NCBI GenBank assembly: GCA_002869925.2
Contig: NEWT02000029.1
Location: forward strand, 143,070 to 207,069
DNA from: Nitrospira sp. CG24A
GTDB taxonomy: Bacteria > Nitrospirota > Nitrospiria > Nitrospirales > Nitrospiraceae
Length of the DNA stretch: 64,000 nt
Direction of reading: 5' to 3'
Within the stretch, counting starts at the first letter, position 1, and every line of letters begins with the position of its first letter. Below are positions 9,082-17,523 of this stretch, in pieces. The position numbers and the translations under genes were made by a program. The notes under the pieces were generated by a model. The model was not told the origin of the DNA, did not search any database, and saw only the letters and a list, made by a program, of their open reading frames with translations.

Positions 9082-9200
9082 GATGGCTTGACCTTGCACG
9101 CCGTTTCCGAAGTCTTGAATGAGAACTCGAAAACTTGGCAGTGTTTTACGGTCGGTGAGGAGTGGTCTGGTCTTCCTCCAGGACTTGCAGGTCGGCCCAA
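9082..9200. repeat. Right copy of the direct repeat flanking ORF6N
   Basis: Imperfect match of 8273-8397. The surrounding 8999-9550 has only short open frames with no recognisable product or ribosome-binding site, so I treat the stretch as non-coding or relic sequence. Confidence 0.55.
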
Positions 9201-9554
9201 TGGAAACGTCTTCGTGGGCTTCCAGAAATACCTGTATAAACCGCGGAGCCAGGCGCGGCCATAACACGGTGAAAGAAGAAATGTGTGACCGTCAGGCATT
9301 TCTAGTTAGCTGCCAAATAAAGTGTAGCAAGCCGTCTTCCGACGCCATCTCGACGACCTCTTTCAGCCAATGTACCACCGCGCCTTCAATGACGAATTAT
9401 AGTCGCTGTTTAGGCTGATTTAGTCGGTTGCGTTCACTAAATCACGTTGTTCACGATTCATGAACGTGCTATCTCGGATGAACTCAATTCTTTACACGCA
9501 TTCAGCGAGGTGGCTGGTGTGGTCTCCACTGCGCGCATCGAGCGACTGTCACCT

Positions 9555-9762
9555 ACTCTAAATGGCCCTCCAAGCTCGCTTGTTTTTCCTCTCTAGGGAG
9601 GGCACCCATGTTGGCCTAGGTGCGGCCGTCGAACGAGGCTCTTCTCAGGGCGCGCGTTCCGGGAGCACAGGACCAACGTGGGTGTCCTCCCATCTTTTTT
9701 ATCGTGCGCGTTCTGCGAGCAAGGAGGGCACCTGGCTGCTCCTCCCCACGCCCTGCTAAGAT
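9555..9762. repeat. Family B GCGCGC palindromic repeat
   Basis: Outer arms pair: GGGCACCCATGTTGG near 9600 with CCAACGTGGGTGTCC near 9676. The core holds GTCGAACGAGGCTC, CTCAGGGCGCGCGTTCC and GGGAGCACAGGACC. A second half-element (TCGTGCGCGTTCTGCGAGCA) follows before the next gene. Confidence 0.7.
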
Positions 9763-9771
9763 GCTATCCCC

Positions 9772-10404
9772 ATGAGCACCCGTTCTGAATCGGGCCAGAC
9801 CAATCTGGTCGTCATTGGAATCCTCGTCGGCCTCGCCATTACCGGCGTCTGGGTCTGGAAGCGTCTCTCGTTCGACACCCAGGACTATGTGATCGATCAA
9901 GCCATTCCTGTGGCGTTTGCAGGATTGGTGATCGCAGCGGGGTTGTTTCTGTTGGTTCGGGCATTCACCCGCCGCAGGGGGCAACGGCGTGAACGTGCAA
10001 AGCTAATCGCCGCGTTCAATCAGGCTACGGTACAAGAGAAGAAGTTGGAAATCGCCTTTGCCCTGATTGAAGTGAATGGATATCGCGCCAAAGGCTTGGA
10101 ATCCGTGACGCCCGCGTTACGAGACCTCTTCTCGACGACGTTACAGTCGGCACTGGGTGACAAACAGCACCGGATTCGAGGGATGGCAGCCAGTCATCTT
10201 GGCGTCTTGAACGATGCGACAGTCATTCCCTTGCTGCTGAAAGCGATGGAAGACGACCACGCCTATGTACGTTCCAGTGCGGCGTTGGGATTGGGCCGGT
10301 TGCGCGCCAGCGAGGCAAAGGAGAAACTGACGACTGCCATGGAGGGAGATTGGGACCAAACGGTCAGGAGCCGATCGAAGGAGGCGCTGGAGCGGATCAA
10401 ATAA
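9772..10404 (+). CDS. Membrane-anchored HEAT-repeat protein
   Basis: 210 residues. Two N-terminal membrane segments (LVVIGILVGLAITGVWVW about residues 12-29 and IPVAFAGLVIAAGLFLLV about 45-62) are followed by a basic stretch RRRGQRRERAK. The C-terminal half is alpha-helical with HEAT/PBS-lyase-type repeats (HRIRGMAASHLGVLNDATVI, AYVRSSAALGLGRLRASEA). HEAT repeats make protein-binding surfaces; the partner is unknown. No clear ribosome-binding site precedes the ATG. Confidence 0.75.
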   Translation: MSTRSESGQTNLVVIGILVGLAITGVWVWKRLSFDTQDYVIDQAIPVAFAGLVIAAGLFLLVRAFTRRRGQRRERAKLIAAFNQATVQEKKLEIAFALIEVNGYRAKGLESVTPALRDLFSTTLQSALGDKQHRIRGMAASHLGVLNDATVIPLLLKAMEDDHAYVRSSAALGLGRLRASEAKEKLTTAMEGDWDQTVRSRSKEALERIK

Positions 10405-10416
10405 TCCCGAGTTGGA

Positions 10417-11259
10417 TTATGCCGCTTCATCGGTCCATTCGATGCAGGCGATTTCCGGTGTACAATTCCATCGCAGGGGAAGAAACGACCACCCGAGCCC
10501 GCGATTGATATAGAGCCGGCGACCAGGTTTTCCGTGATGACCATCGACTCGGCCGTTACAGCCGGGCGGGAGCCAGAATGTCGGCACGCCTGGGATGCGC
10601 CACTGGCCACCGTGGCTATGTCCACAGAGGATGAGATCGACGGCGTGGTGGTCTTCCAATTGATCGAGGATGTTCGGCGCGTGGGCGAGCAAGAGGGTGT
10701 AGCGGTTTTGTGCGCGCGGCGGCAAGCAGTGCAAATCGGCTCGGTGGAGCGAGGGATCGTCGACGCCGACAATAGCGATCTCGCCGGTGCTCGTGGAAAT
10801 GAACGTGGCCTGATTGATCAAGAGAGTGATTTTGTGGCGATCGGCGAGTTCGCAATACTGATCAATCGGGACCCCACTGTAGTGATCGTGGTTACCCAAC
10901 GTGACGAAGACTGGCGCCACTTGGCGTAAGCCTGAGAGAAATCGAAAGACATGCGGCAGCCCTTCCGGTACGTTGAGCAGGTCGCCGGTGACGAAGATCC
11001 AGTCCGGCTGGAAGTCTCCGACTGTGGCGACGATGGAATCGTGCCGTGGTTGATAGCGGTCGAGATGGAGGTCGCTCAGATGAACAGCCCGCCGGCCGGC
11101 CAAAGGGCTGTACGCATAGGTGAGTCGAGAGATTTCGTGTCTGGAGAGTCCGACTTCCATGCGGGGAACGAAACTGAAGATTCGATAGACGGGTTCGCCC
11201 AGGCAATGTCCGATGAACGAACGGGCGCGATCGGGCCAGGACGTTGTGCGTCGTGTCAT
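10417..11259 (-). CDS. Metallophosphoesterase (YkuE/YaeI-like)
   Basis: 280 residues. Calcineurin-like motifs in order: HLSDLHLDRY near residue 60, FVTGDLLN, LGNHDHYSG, LLLAHAPN, and LCGHSHGGQWRIP. These supply the two-metal site of the family. YkuE/YaeI-type enzymes act on phosphodiesters such as UDP-lipids at the membrane; substrate here is unknown. The start overlaps the end of the next minus-strand gene (11256) by four bases, so the two are co-translated. Confidence 0.88.
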   Translation of the reverse strand: MTRRTTSWPDRARSFIGHCLGEPVYRIFSFVPRMEVGLSRHEISRLTYAYSPLAGRRAVHLSDLHLDRYQPRHDSIVATVGDFQPDWIFVTGDLLNVPEGLPHVFRFLSGLRQVAPVFVTLGNHDHYSGVPIDQYCELADRHKITLLINQATFISTSTGEIAIVGVDDPSLHRADLHCLPPRAQNRYTLLLAHAPNILDQLEDHHAVDLILCGHSHGGQWRIPGVPTFWLPPGCNGRVDGHHGKPGRRLYINRGLGWSFLPLRWNCTPEIACIEWTDEAA

Positions 11260-11897
11260 CCCATCACCCGATCCAGCTCGACACGATCGGAGGGGGTGAC
11301 GCGATAGCCTCGCTCATACAGATCGCTCATGCCTTGCATCAAGGCGTCCATGTTGCGGCTGCGATACCAGCTATCGAACCGCTCCATGAGTGCGGTAACC
11401 TGTTTCGGGGTCGGGTCCTCGTCTTGGTTCGAGAGGGTGAGGGAGCGGAGCAAGTCTTGAAGTTCGACGGGGCTGTAGATCGCATCGTCATTTCGATCGG
11501 CAACCAGGGCGAATTGATAGAAGGTCAGACTCACTGAGAGCAACGCCTGGGTCTTGGCAAGATCATCTCGCGCATCGTTCATTCCCCTTGGATAGTGGCG
11601 AAGGCAATCCTCTTCGAGCTGGGACGACGCGGTGGGGCTCCAGCCGATTCCCTGAACGGTCGGGGGAGGGGTCTTTCCTGATTGATAAAACCATGAGACG
11701 CAGGTGTTCGCTTGCGCGAAGGCCTGCTTGTCTTTGTGGATTTGCCGGTTGATGTGCTGAGTGAATTGTTGAAAGATTGCGGTATCACTTCCCAGCGAGT
11801 CCCCTGGAAATAGCGTGCAAATGAGCATGGTGAAGGACAGGCCTGCCGCGAATAGGCGGGCCTTAGGCCATTGGACCATCACTGGATGGAGTAACAT
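11256..11897 (-). CDS. Secreted protein with an EF-hand-like loop, unknown function
   Basis: I take the ATG at 11897 (213 residues), because the longer frame to 12029 would overlap the divergent truD start. The N-terminal segment KARLFAAGLSFTMLICTLFPG looks like a signal peptide or anchor. Near residue 150 the loop DRNDDAIYSPVE fits the 12-residue EF-hand calcium pattern (D, N, D at positions 1, 3, 5 and E at 12). It precedes and overlaps the metallophosphoesterase gene, so the products may work together. No recognised family. Confidence 0.65.
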   Translation of the reverse strand: MLLHPVMVQWPKARLFAAGLSFTMLICTLFPGDSLGSDTAIFQQFTQHINRQIHKDKQAFAQANTCVSWFYQSGKTPPPTVQGIGWSPTASSQLEEDCLRHYPRGMNDARDDLAKTQALLSVSLTFYQFALVADRNDDAIYSPVELQDLLRSLTLSNQDEDPTPKQVTALMERFDSWYRSRNMDALMQGMSDLYERGYRVTPSDRVELDRVMG

Positions 11898-11991
11898 GGG
11901 AAAAGTATACCATGCGAGTTGTGTCATCCCTATTGAGATCGATTGAGCGGCGAGGCGATCGCGTGCGGATGAGGAAGGGGCCTGTTGCACT

Positions 11992-13017
11992 ATGACCATG
12001 CCTTTTTTGACAGCCACCGTGCCGGGCATCGGCGGACAAATGCGGGCTCTTCCGGAAGATTTCCAGGTCGAGGAACATCCGCTGTATCTTCCTTGTGGAG
12101 AGGGTGAGCATCTCTACATCAAAATCAGAAAGCGCCTGCTTTCGACTCCTGATCTCGTCCTGCGTCTCTCTTCAGTCTTGGGGGTGAAAGCGCAAGCGAT
12201 TGGTGTGGCAGGCCTCAAAGATGCCCGGGCCGTGACCACGCAGATGGTCTCGCTTCTCGGCGTCACGCCTGACAAACTGGATCGATTGAACGTGGACGAG
12301 CAGCTCTTGTCCGTGGAGGTGCTGGGGCGGCATCGCAATCGCTTGCGTCCGGGGCATCATGCGGGTAATCACTTTCGGCTGGTCATTCGGGATGTCGCTA
12401 CTCACGCCCGGGAGACAGTGCCCCAGGTCACAGATTTGTTGGTGCGACGAGGCGTGCCGAATTATTTCGGCCCACAACGGCAAGGACGGAGCGGACAGAA
12501 CTACCAGACTGGAGCCGAACTCTTGGTGGATCCTGCACGCCGAAACAGGCTGAGCCGATCCAAGCGCATGTGGTATCTCAACGCCTATCAGTCGCATTTC
12601 TTTAATGACATATTGGCCAGGCGACTCGATCGACTCGATCGTATCCTGGTTGGAGACTGGGCGATGAAAATGGAGAATGGCGCGTGTTTTCTGGTCGAGG
12701 ATGCCGTGAAGGAACAGCCACGGGCTGATCGGTTCGAAATCAGCCCCACCGGCATTCTGTTCGGGTCGCGCGCCTCATGGGCAGGCGGCGAACCGGGAGA
12801 GATCGAACGAGCCGTAGTCTCTGAGAGTGGGGCCACGCCGGAGGGCCTCACCGAAGCCGCGAAGGCCTGCGGGTTTCGCGGCGAACGGCGCTCACTCCGA
12901 ATTCCCCTCAGAGATCTAGAATGGGCAGTGGAGGGCACAGTAGTCACGCTCTCCTTTTCACTTCCTCCCGGGGCGTATGCGACGAGTGTACTACGCGAAC
13001 TCATGAAGACCGAGTAG
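11992..13017 (+). CDS. truD: tRNA pseudouridine(13) synthase TruD
   Basis: 341 residues. The catalytic segment GVAGLKDARAVTTQMVSL (about residues 68-85) contains the TruD GLKD motif with the active-site aspartate. Also visible are RPGHHAGNHFRLVIR, a conserved VPNYFGPQRQG stretch, and NAYQSHFFNDIL. TruD isomerises U13 of tRNA-Glu. Length is in the usual 340-390 range. The gene is divergent from the 11.9 kb gene and ends directly at a family A repeat. Confidence 0.95.
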   Translation: MTMPFLTATVPGIGGQMRALPEDFQVEEHPLYLPCGEGEHLYIKIRKRLLSTPDLVLRLSSVLGVKAQAIGVAGLKDARAVTTQMVSLLGVTPDKLDRLNVDEQLLSVEVLGRHRNRLRPGHHAGNHFRLVIRDVATHARETVPQVTDLLVRRGVPNYFGPQRQGRSGQNYQTGAELLVDPARRNRLSRSKRMWYLNAYQSHFFNDILARRLDRLDRILVGDWAMKMENGACFLVEDAVKEQPRADRFEISPTGILFGSRASWAGGEPGEIERAVVSESGATPEGLTEAAKACGFRGERRSLRIPLRDLEWAVEGTVVTLSFSLPPGAYATSVLRELMKTE

Positions 13018-13250
13018 CAGGCTGCTGAAAATGCCCGTTAGCTTCGTTCTCGGGTCGCAACCATCCTCAACGTACCCAGAGGGTACGCTTCCGGTGCTTG
13101 CTCGCCTGCGGCCTCGCTACCGGAGCATTTTGAACAGCCTGCATAGCTTCGTTCTCGGGTCGAAGAAATTCTCAACGTAGCCGAGAGGCTACGCCTCCGG
13201 TTTCTTCTCGCCTGCGGCCTTGTTGGACGCCATTTTGAGCAGCTTGTACC
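13018..13250. repeat. Two tandem family A hairpin repeats (A3a, A3b)
   Basis: A3a (13018-13143) begins immediately after the truD stop with AGGCTGCTGAAAATGCC and ends GCATTTTGAACAGCCTG. A3b (13142-13250) lacks the left outer arm. The central stem of A3a is GTACCC/GGGTAC, while A3b has GTAGCC (13177-13182) paired with GGCTAC (13187-13192). The inner arms GTCGAAGAAA and TTTCTTCTCG also pair. Confidence 0.85.
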
Positions 13251-13361
13251 TTGTACATGGTTGAGCGCTCTGCGAGTTTTTCGCGCAGGAGATCGGCAGC
13301 GATTAAATTGGGTGGTAGAATCTGTGCGGAGCCTATCCATATAAGAGTGGGGGTCTGACCT

Positions 13362-14606
13362 ATGATGCATGACCAAGAAACCGTCATCCTGCAAGGCCAC
13401 ATCATCGATTCGTTGATCCTGGCGAAGGTCCTGGACCGGATTTTGATGATGGGCGGTACATTCGACATTCAAGATATGCAGATCGGGAAAACCCGCGAAG
13501 AGCCATCGTGTGCGAGAATCGTTGTGCGGGCCTCATCTGCACAACTGCTGAGCGAGATCCTCCATGCCATTCAGCCCCACGGGGCATCGGTCGAGAGTGA
13601 GCGGGATTGCCGGCTGGCGCCGGCGCCGGCAGACGGTATCTTTCCCGAGGAATTTTATGCGACGACCCATTTGCCTACCCAGGTGCGAATACGTGACCAG
13701 TGGGTGGAGGTAGAAGGGATCGAGATGGATTTAGGGATTCTCGTGGATCCGGTTGGTTTGATTGCGAGGACTGTTCCGATGGGAGAGGTGAAACGGGGAG
13801 AGCAGATCGTGATTGGCCGTGAGGGCGTGCGGGTTATTCCGCTCCAACGGCCACGTGACCGCGATGTGTTCAGCTTTATGGAATCTCAAGTCTCGTCCGA
13901 GCGTCCCCATGGGCGTGTTATCAGCGACATTGCCAAGCGCCTGGTGCAGTTGCGCGTAGGATTTCGGGAAGGGAAAGTTGGCAGCAAAGTGCTGCTGGCG
14001 GGTGGCCCGGCAATTGTTCACGCAGGGGGGCGCGAGGCGCTGGCATGGCTCATCGATGAAGCATTCATCCACGTCTTGTTTTGCGGGAATGCGCTGCCGG
14101 CGCACGATATGGAAGTCGATCTCTACGGCACGTCCCTCGGCTATGGGCATGCAGCAGGCCGTGCCGTGCCGCATGGGCATGAACATCATCTGCGAACCAT
14201 AAATAGGATCAGGGCCATCGGCAGCATCGAAGCAGCGGTCAAGTCGGGAGTCGTCAAGACCGGAATTATGGCGGCCTGCGTCAGGCGGGGAGTCCATGTC
14301 GTGATGGCCGGCACGATTCGCGATGACGGCCCGTTGCCCGGTGTGATCACAGATTCGCTGGAAGCCCAGGCAGCCATGCGTGCGGCAATCCCCGGTATCG
14401 GAATGGCTTTGCTCGTCGCCTCGACGCTGCATGCGGTGGCGACGGGCAATTTGTTGCCGGCTACGATTCCATCCGTCTGCGTCGATGTGAATCCGGCCGT
14501 CCCGACAAAACTCGCGGATCGAGGTAGTTTTCAGGCTGTCGGGTTAGTCATGGACGCCGCATCGTTTCTCAGCGAACTGGCTCGTGAGTTAGGATGGAGA
14601 TCATGA
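13362..14606 (+). CDS. Ornithine cyclodeaminase-type protein (TIGR00300, LOR/SDH-like)
   Basis: 414 residues from ATG 13362. The N-terminal 100 residues match the LOR/SDH-type domain (VILQGHIIDSLILAKVLDRI, GGTFDIQDMQIG). The remainder matches the TIGR00300 family with glycine-rich cofactor-binding parts (VGSKVLLAGGPAIVHAGG, FCGNALPAHDMEVDLYG) and MAGTIRDDGPLPGV. This family forms the C-terminal part of the cyanobacterial ArgZ/AgrE enzyme and the archaeal NAD-dependent ornithine cyclodeaminase, which makes proline and ammonia from ornithine. The next gene overlaps by 13 bases and encodes the matching arginine dihydrolase-like half. Confidence 0.85.
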   Translation: MMHDQETVILQGHIIDSLILAKVLDRILMMGGTFDIQDMQIGKTREEPSCARIVVRASSAQLLSEILHAIQPHGASVESERDCRLAPAPADGIFPEEFYATTHLPTQVRIRDQWVEVEGIEMDLGILVDPVGLIARTVPMGEVKRGEQIVIGREGVRVIPLQRPRDRDVFSFMESQVSSERPHGRVISDIAKRLVQLRVGFREGKVGSKVLLAGGPAIVHAGGREALAWLIDEAFIHVLFCGNALPAHDMEVDLYGTSLGYGHAAGRAVPHGHEHHLRTINRIRAIGSIEAAVKSGVVKTGIMAACVRRGVHVVMAGTIRDDGPLPGVITDSLEAQAAMRAAIPGIGMALLVASTLHAVATGNLLPATIPSVCVDVNPAVPTKLADRGSFQAVGLVMDAASFLSELARELGWRS

Positions 14607-15403
14607 GTCGCTTGCTGGTTTGCCCGCCGGACTATTTCAGTATCGAATACGAGATTAATCCCTGGATGCGCCGTTCGAATGCTGTCGATTCAGATCGAGC
14701 CGTCCGCCAGTGGCATCATCTCATGCAGGTGCTTGAACAGGACGTGGGGGCGGTTCTGGAACGGATGAAGCCGGTGCCGGGACTGCCTGACCTGGTATTT
14801 ACGGCGAATGCCGGCATTGTCGTCGGACGTAAGGCTGTGCCAAGTCGATTTCGTTATGCGGAACGGCGGAAGGAAGAGGTGTATTTTGAAGAATGGTTTC
14901 GTGGGCAGGGGTACGAAGTCGTCACGCTGGATCCTGGTAGCTTCTTCGAGGGAGCCGGGGATCTCTTAGGGTTTTCCGACACCTGGTTCGGTGGTTATCG
15001 GCAGCGATCGGATATCCGTGTGTTTCCGACGCTCAGCGACTGGTTCCATCGAGAGATCATTCCACTGGAACTGGTCGATAGTCGGTTCTACCATCTCGAC
15101 ACATGCTTGTGTCCACTGAGCGGGGGGGAACTCCTGTATTTTCCTCCCGCTTTCGACCACTACGGGCAAGCGGCTCTTGCCGAACGGATCGCCCCCTCCA
15201 GACGTCTCGTCGCGCCGGAATCGGAGGCGCTCAGGTTTGCCTGCAATGCCGTCTGTGTCGGGAAACATGTTGTGCTGCCCGAAGGCTGTCCGGAAACAGA
15301 ATCCCTCTTGACCGCTCGCGGCTATCTTCCTCACCCGGTCCCGCTCGATGAATTTATGAAGTCGGGCGGCTCGGCGAAGTGTCTGACGCTGGCCCTCGAC
15401 TGA
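14594..15403 (+). CDS. Arginine dihydrolase-like amidinotransferase-family protein
   Basis: 269 residues from ATG 14594; an alternative ATG at 14603 (MSRLLVCPP) is equally likely. Guanidino-group-modifying fold motifs are visible: LPDLVFTANAGIV near residue 55, FEGAGDLLG, a histidine in FYHLDTCLCPL, and the terminal cysteine in GGSAKCLTLAL. These correspond to the acidic, histidine and cysteine catalytic residues of the ArgZ/dimethylargininase group. ArgZ converts arginine to ornithine, CO2 and two ammonia. With the overlapping upstream cyclodeaminase it would give an arginine-to-proline route releasing ammonia. A dimethylarginine or deiminase activity cannot be excluded. Confidence 0.82.
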   Translation: MEIMSRLLVCPPDYFSIEYEINPWMRRSNAVDSDRAVRQWHHLMQVLEQDVGAVLERMKPVPGLPDLVFTANAGIVVGRKAVPSRFRYAERRKEEVYFEEWFRGQGYEVVTLDPGSFFEGAGDLLGFSDTWFGGYRQRSDIRVFPTLSDWFHREIIPLELVDSRFYHLDTCLCPLSGGELLYFPPAFDHYGQAALAERIAPSRRLVAPESEALRFACNAVCVGKHVVLPEGCPETESLLTARGYLPHPVPLDEFMKSGGSAKCLTLALD

Positions 15404-15410
15404 TCCTCAC

Positions 15411-15532
15411 GGCTGCTGAAAATGCCCGCTCACTTCGTTCTCGGCTCGTGAAAATCCTCAACGTACCCCTGAGGGTACGCCTCCGGTGTTCACTCGCCTG
15501 CGGCCTTGTGATCGGGACATTTTGAGCAGCCT
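15411..15532. repeat. Family A hairpin repeat (A4)
   Basis: GGCTGCTGAAAATGCCC pairs with the terminal GGGACATTTTGAGCAGCC; inner arms CTCGTGAAAATCC and GGTGTTCACTCG pair; central stem GTACCC/GGGTAC. It lies just after the arginine module. Confidence 0.85.
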
Positions 15533-15606
15533 AATAGTTCGTTAGGCATAATCAGGACAAAGAGGGAGGTCCCGTTTATCGATTCAGGGATTTTTCAGCG
15601 TCCTGC

Positions 15607-15978
15607 TCAGGGTTTTTGCCGGAAGAGGAACGAGCTATACAGCCCGGCAATGGCGATAGTGACGAGTTCGATCGTTAGTAGCAGTCGGCTCACGATGGCT
15701 TCGGGTGTCGGTGGGTTCAAGATAAAATGCAGGCCGAGGAATTCGGGAGCCTGTGACGGCGGGGTTTCCCAGGGTGGAAAGAGAAGTGCGAGGGATAGTA
15801 GTCCCACCATGATGTACAGGATTTCGATGTTGAGCTGCCCCGGTCCAGATGTCTTGGGTGGGGGAGGTGGTGGTGGTGGGGAAGTGTCGACGTGGTCTGC
15901 ATGAAGCCGCTGGCCGCACTGCGAGCAGTAGCGGCTAATCTCCGGGAGTTCGCGTCGACAGGATGGGCAAATTTTCAT
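15607..15978 (-). CDS. Small zinc-ribbon membrane protein
   Basis: The ATG at 15978 (MKICPSCRRELPEISRYCSQC) gives 123 residues. The N-terminus is a zinc ribbon with CPSC and CSQCG cysteine pairs, followed by a run of eight prolines and two hydrophobic segments (ILYIMVGLLSLALLF and LLLTIELVTIAIAGLYSSF). Zinc-ribbon plus transmembrane proteins of this kind are common and uncharacterised. It sits between two family A repeats with no operon partner. Confidence 0.65.
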   Translation of the reverse strand: MKICPSCRRELPEISRYCSQCGQRLHADHVDTSPPPPPPPPKTSGPGQLNIEILYIMVGLLSLALLFPPWETPPSQAPEFLGLHFILNPPTPEAIVSRLLLTIELVTIAIAGLYSSFLFRQKP

Positions 15979-15995
15979 AGGCGATTCCGAGCACA

Positions 15996-16182
15996 GGAGC
16001 CTGTTCGACATCGACCGTTCTACTGCGGCGAACGATCTGCGACCATCTGCGTCGTGCTCGGCCAGAAAAAATCCTCAACGTATTCGAGTGAATACGCCTC
16101 CAGTATTTTCAGGCCTGCGGCCTCGCATCTGGCCACACCTCCTTCGCCTCGTTACGAAGGCAATGTCGGACAGGCTCCTAGG
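15996..16182. repeat. Diverged family A repeat (A5)
   Basis: The outer arms AGGAGCCTGTTCGACAT and ATGTCGGACAGGCTCCT pair. The central stem is GTATTC (16080-16085) with GAATAC (16090-16095), a different sequence from other copies but still complementary. The GCCTGCGGCC signature is retained. Confidence 0.75.
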
Positions 16183-16230
16183 CTACACGTAACCGTATTG
16201 GTTTGCTAGATGGGCCAGGGAGATGAATGA

Positions 16231-16935
16231 TCAGAAGCTGTAGCTGATGCCGAGGTTTACCGTAAGCGCGCTGTAGGTCGCACGAAATCCAAAAGGGTCT
16301 GCCGCGTCGTTGTCATCATTCGAGGTGTAGCCTAACCGTGCGCGGTGATACTGCATCTCACCTACCAGAGCCCAACTACGGGTGATGTAATAGCGGGCGC
16401 CCAATTCGGCATTCAGCCCGATAGCGGTGGCTGACTGTCCATCAGGAGCCTCAGAGCCTTTCAGCCTAGCAAAGTACAACGCCGGACCGACCCCGACATA
16501 GGGTTGAAGGCGATGGCCAGGGTAGCGAAACATTAATGTGGCCACGTCCCAAATGATCATGCGATGGCTGAGACCGGATAAGCCATTAAAAGTTGCAAAA
16601 CCTCCGGGTCCCGAGAGTGTCAGCGAGCCTTCTTTCACGTGAGGATTCGCAAAGGATAGCCCTGTTTCGATTCCTACCCAGGGTGCCTTCGTAAAGTAGT
16701 GTCCAAGTTTAGCCCCCAGCATGAGCGAGTTTTTCAACGGTTGGTCGGAGAGGTCAAGGTCGCCGATTCCGTGTTGTGTCACCTCACCACTACTGAGGGA
16801 TTGCGGGAAGGTCATTCCGAACTGCCCAGCCACGTAGGTTTCTGCATAGGACTGAGGTGCGTAGAGCACAATCGAGGCCAGCAGAGCCAGTAGACTCTTG
16901 ATCCCGAATCGCCTTGCCGGTTGGATAGTGTTCAT
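16231..16935 (-). CDS. Outer-membrane beta-barrel protein
   Basis: 234 residues. Signal peptide IKSLLALLASIVLYAPQSYA, then mature start ETYVAGQFGMTFPQ. The body alternates short amphipathic strands (GHYFTKAPWVGIETGLSF, LQPYVGVGPALYFARL, ELGARYYITRSWALVGEMQY) and ends LTVNLGISYSF with the C-terminal phenylalanine expected by the BAM machinery. It resembles small eight-stranded OmpA/OmpW-like barrels. The role is unknown. Confidence 0.8.
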   Translation of the reverse strand: MNTIQPARRFGIKSLLALLASIVLYAPQSYAETYVAGQFGMTFPQSLSSGEVTQHGIGDLDLSDQPLKNSLMLGAKLGHYFTKAPWVGIETGLSFANPHVKEGSLTLSGPGGFATFNGLSGLSHRMIIWDVATLMFRYPGHRLQPYVGVGPALYFARLKGSEAPDGQSATAIGLNAELGARYYITRSWALVGEMQYHRARLGYTSNDDNDAADPFGFRATYSALTVNLGISYSF

Positions 16936-17021
16936 AGCCGTCTCCCTTGCGTGAAACTGTCACGAGGCTGCACTTCATACTAATCATCCGGTGCGTCCGG
17001 GCGAAGGAAATTGTGAAATCT

Positions 17022-17297
17022 AGCAGGCCGTTGAAAAATCCCGCCAGCAGGGGAGGGATGCCCCAGTGAGCCCTCTGTGCTCGCGCAACGCGCACGATCA
17101 GAATGTGCTCGTTCGACGCGCGCAATCGAGGATCGACCAGGCTACCCTTGAAAAGGTACTGGGGGAATTGAAAGAACGCGCGCAGTGGGGGACTCATCCG
17201 GGCCATCCTGGGCAACATATACCAGCAAGCTTGGGAGGATCATCTTTAGTCGTTCGCTGCGGCCTTGCTGGACGGAATCTTTGAATAACCTGCAGGC
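17022..17297. repeat. Composite element: family B palindrome inside family A arms (A6/B2)
   Basis: A family A left arm (AGCAGGCCGTTGAAAAATCC) and right arm (GCGGCCTTGCTGGACGG ... TAACCTGCAGG) enclose a family B core (TGTGCTCGCGCAACGCGC, TCGTTCGACGCGCGC, GATCGACCAGGC). The stretch 16936-17523 has no supportable gene. Confidence 0.75.
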
Positions 17298-17523
17298 GTT
17301 GATGGAACCGTGCATGACTTCCTTCATCTCTATGTTTTTTCTTGCAAGAAGGGTTTTCAACATCCTGTTAGCGTCAAGGGGAACAGGGTGATGGAGCCGG
17401 ATTGGCGTGATATATATCGGGGATTGTGCCTCATTCATTGACAGGTGAAAGCACTGCTTCCTATAATCTGCGAGACGTACCAATCCAGATCATATATCCC
17501 TTCCGCACACACACGTTTCATTC

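Noticed and set aside
8971-9299. Minus-strand open frames of about 100-120 codons next to ORF6N
   Set aside because: No ribosome-binding site or family resemblance; they lie in the direct-repeat relic.
13018-13250. Tandem repeats considered as a CRISPR array
   Set aside because: Only two units, each an internally palindromic 120-base element, with no regular spacers and no cas genes in the window.
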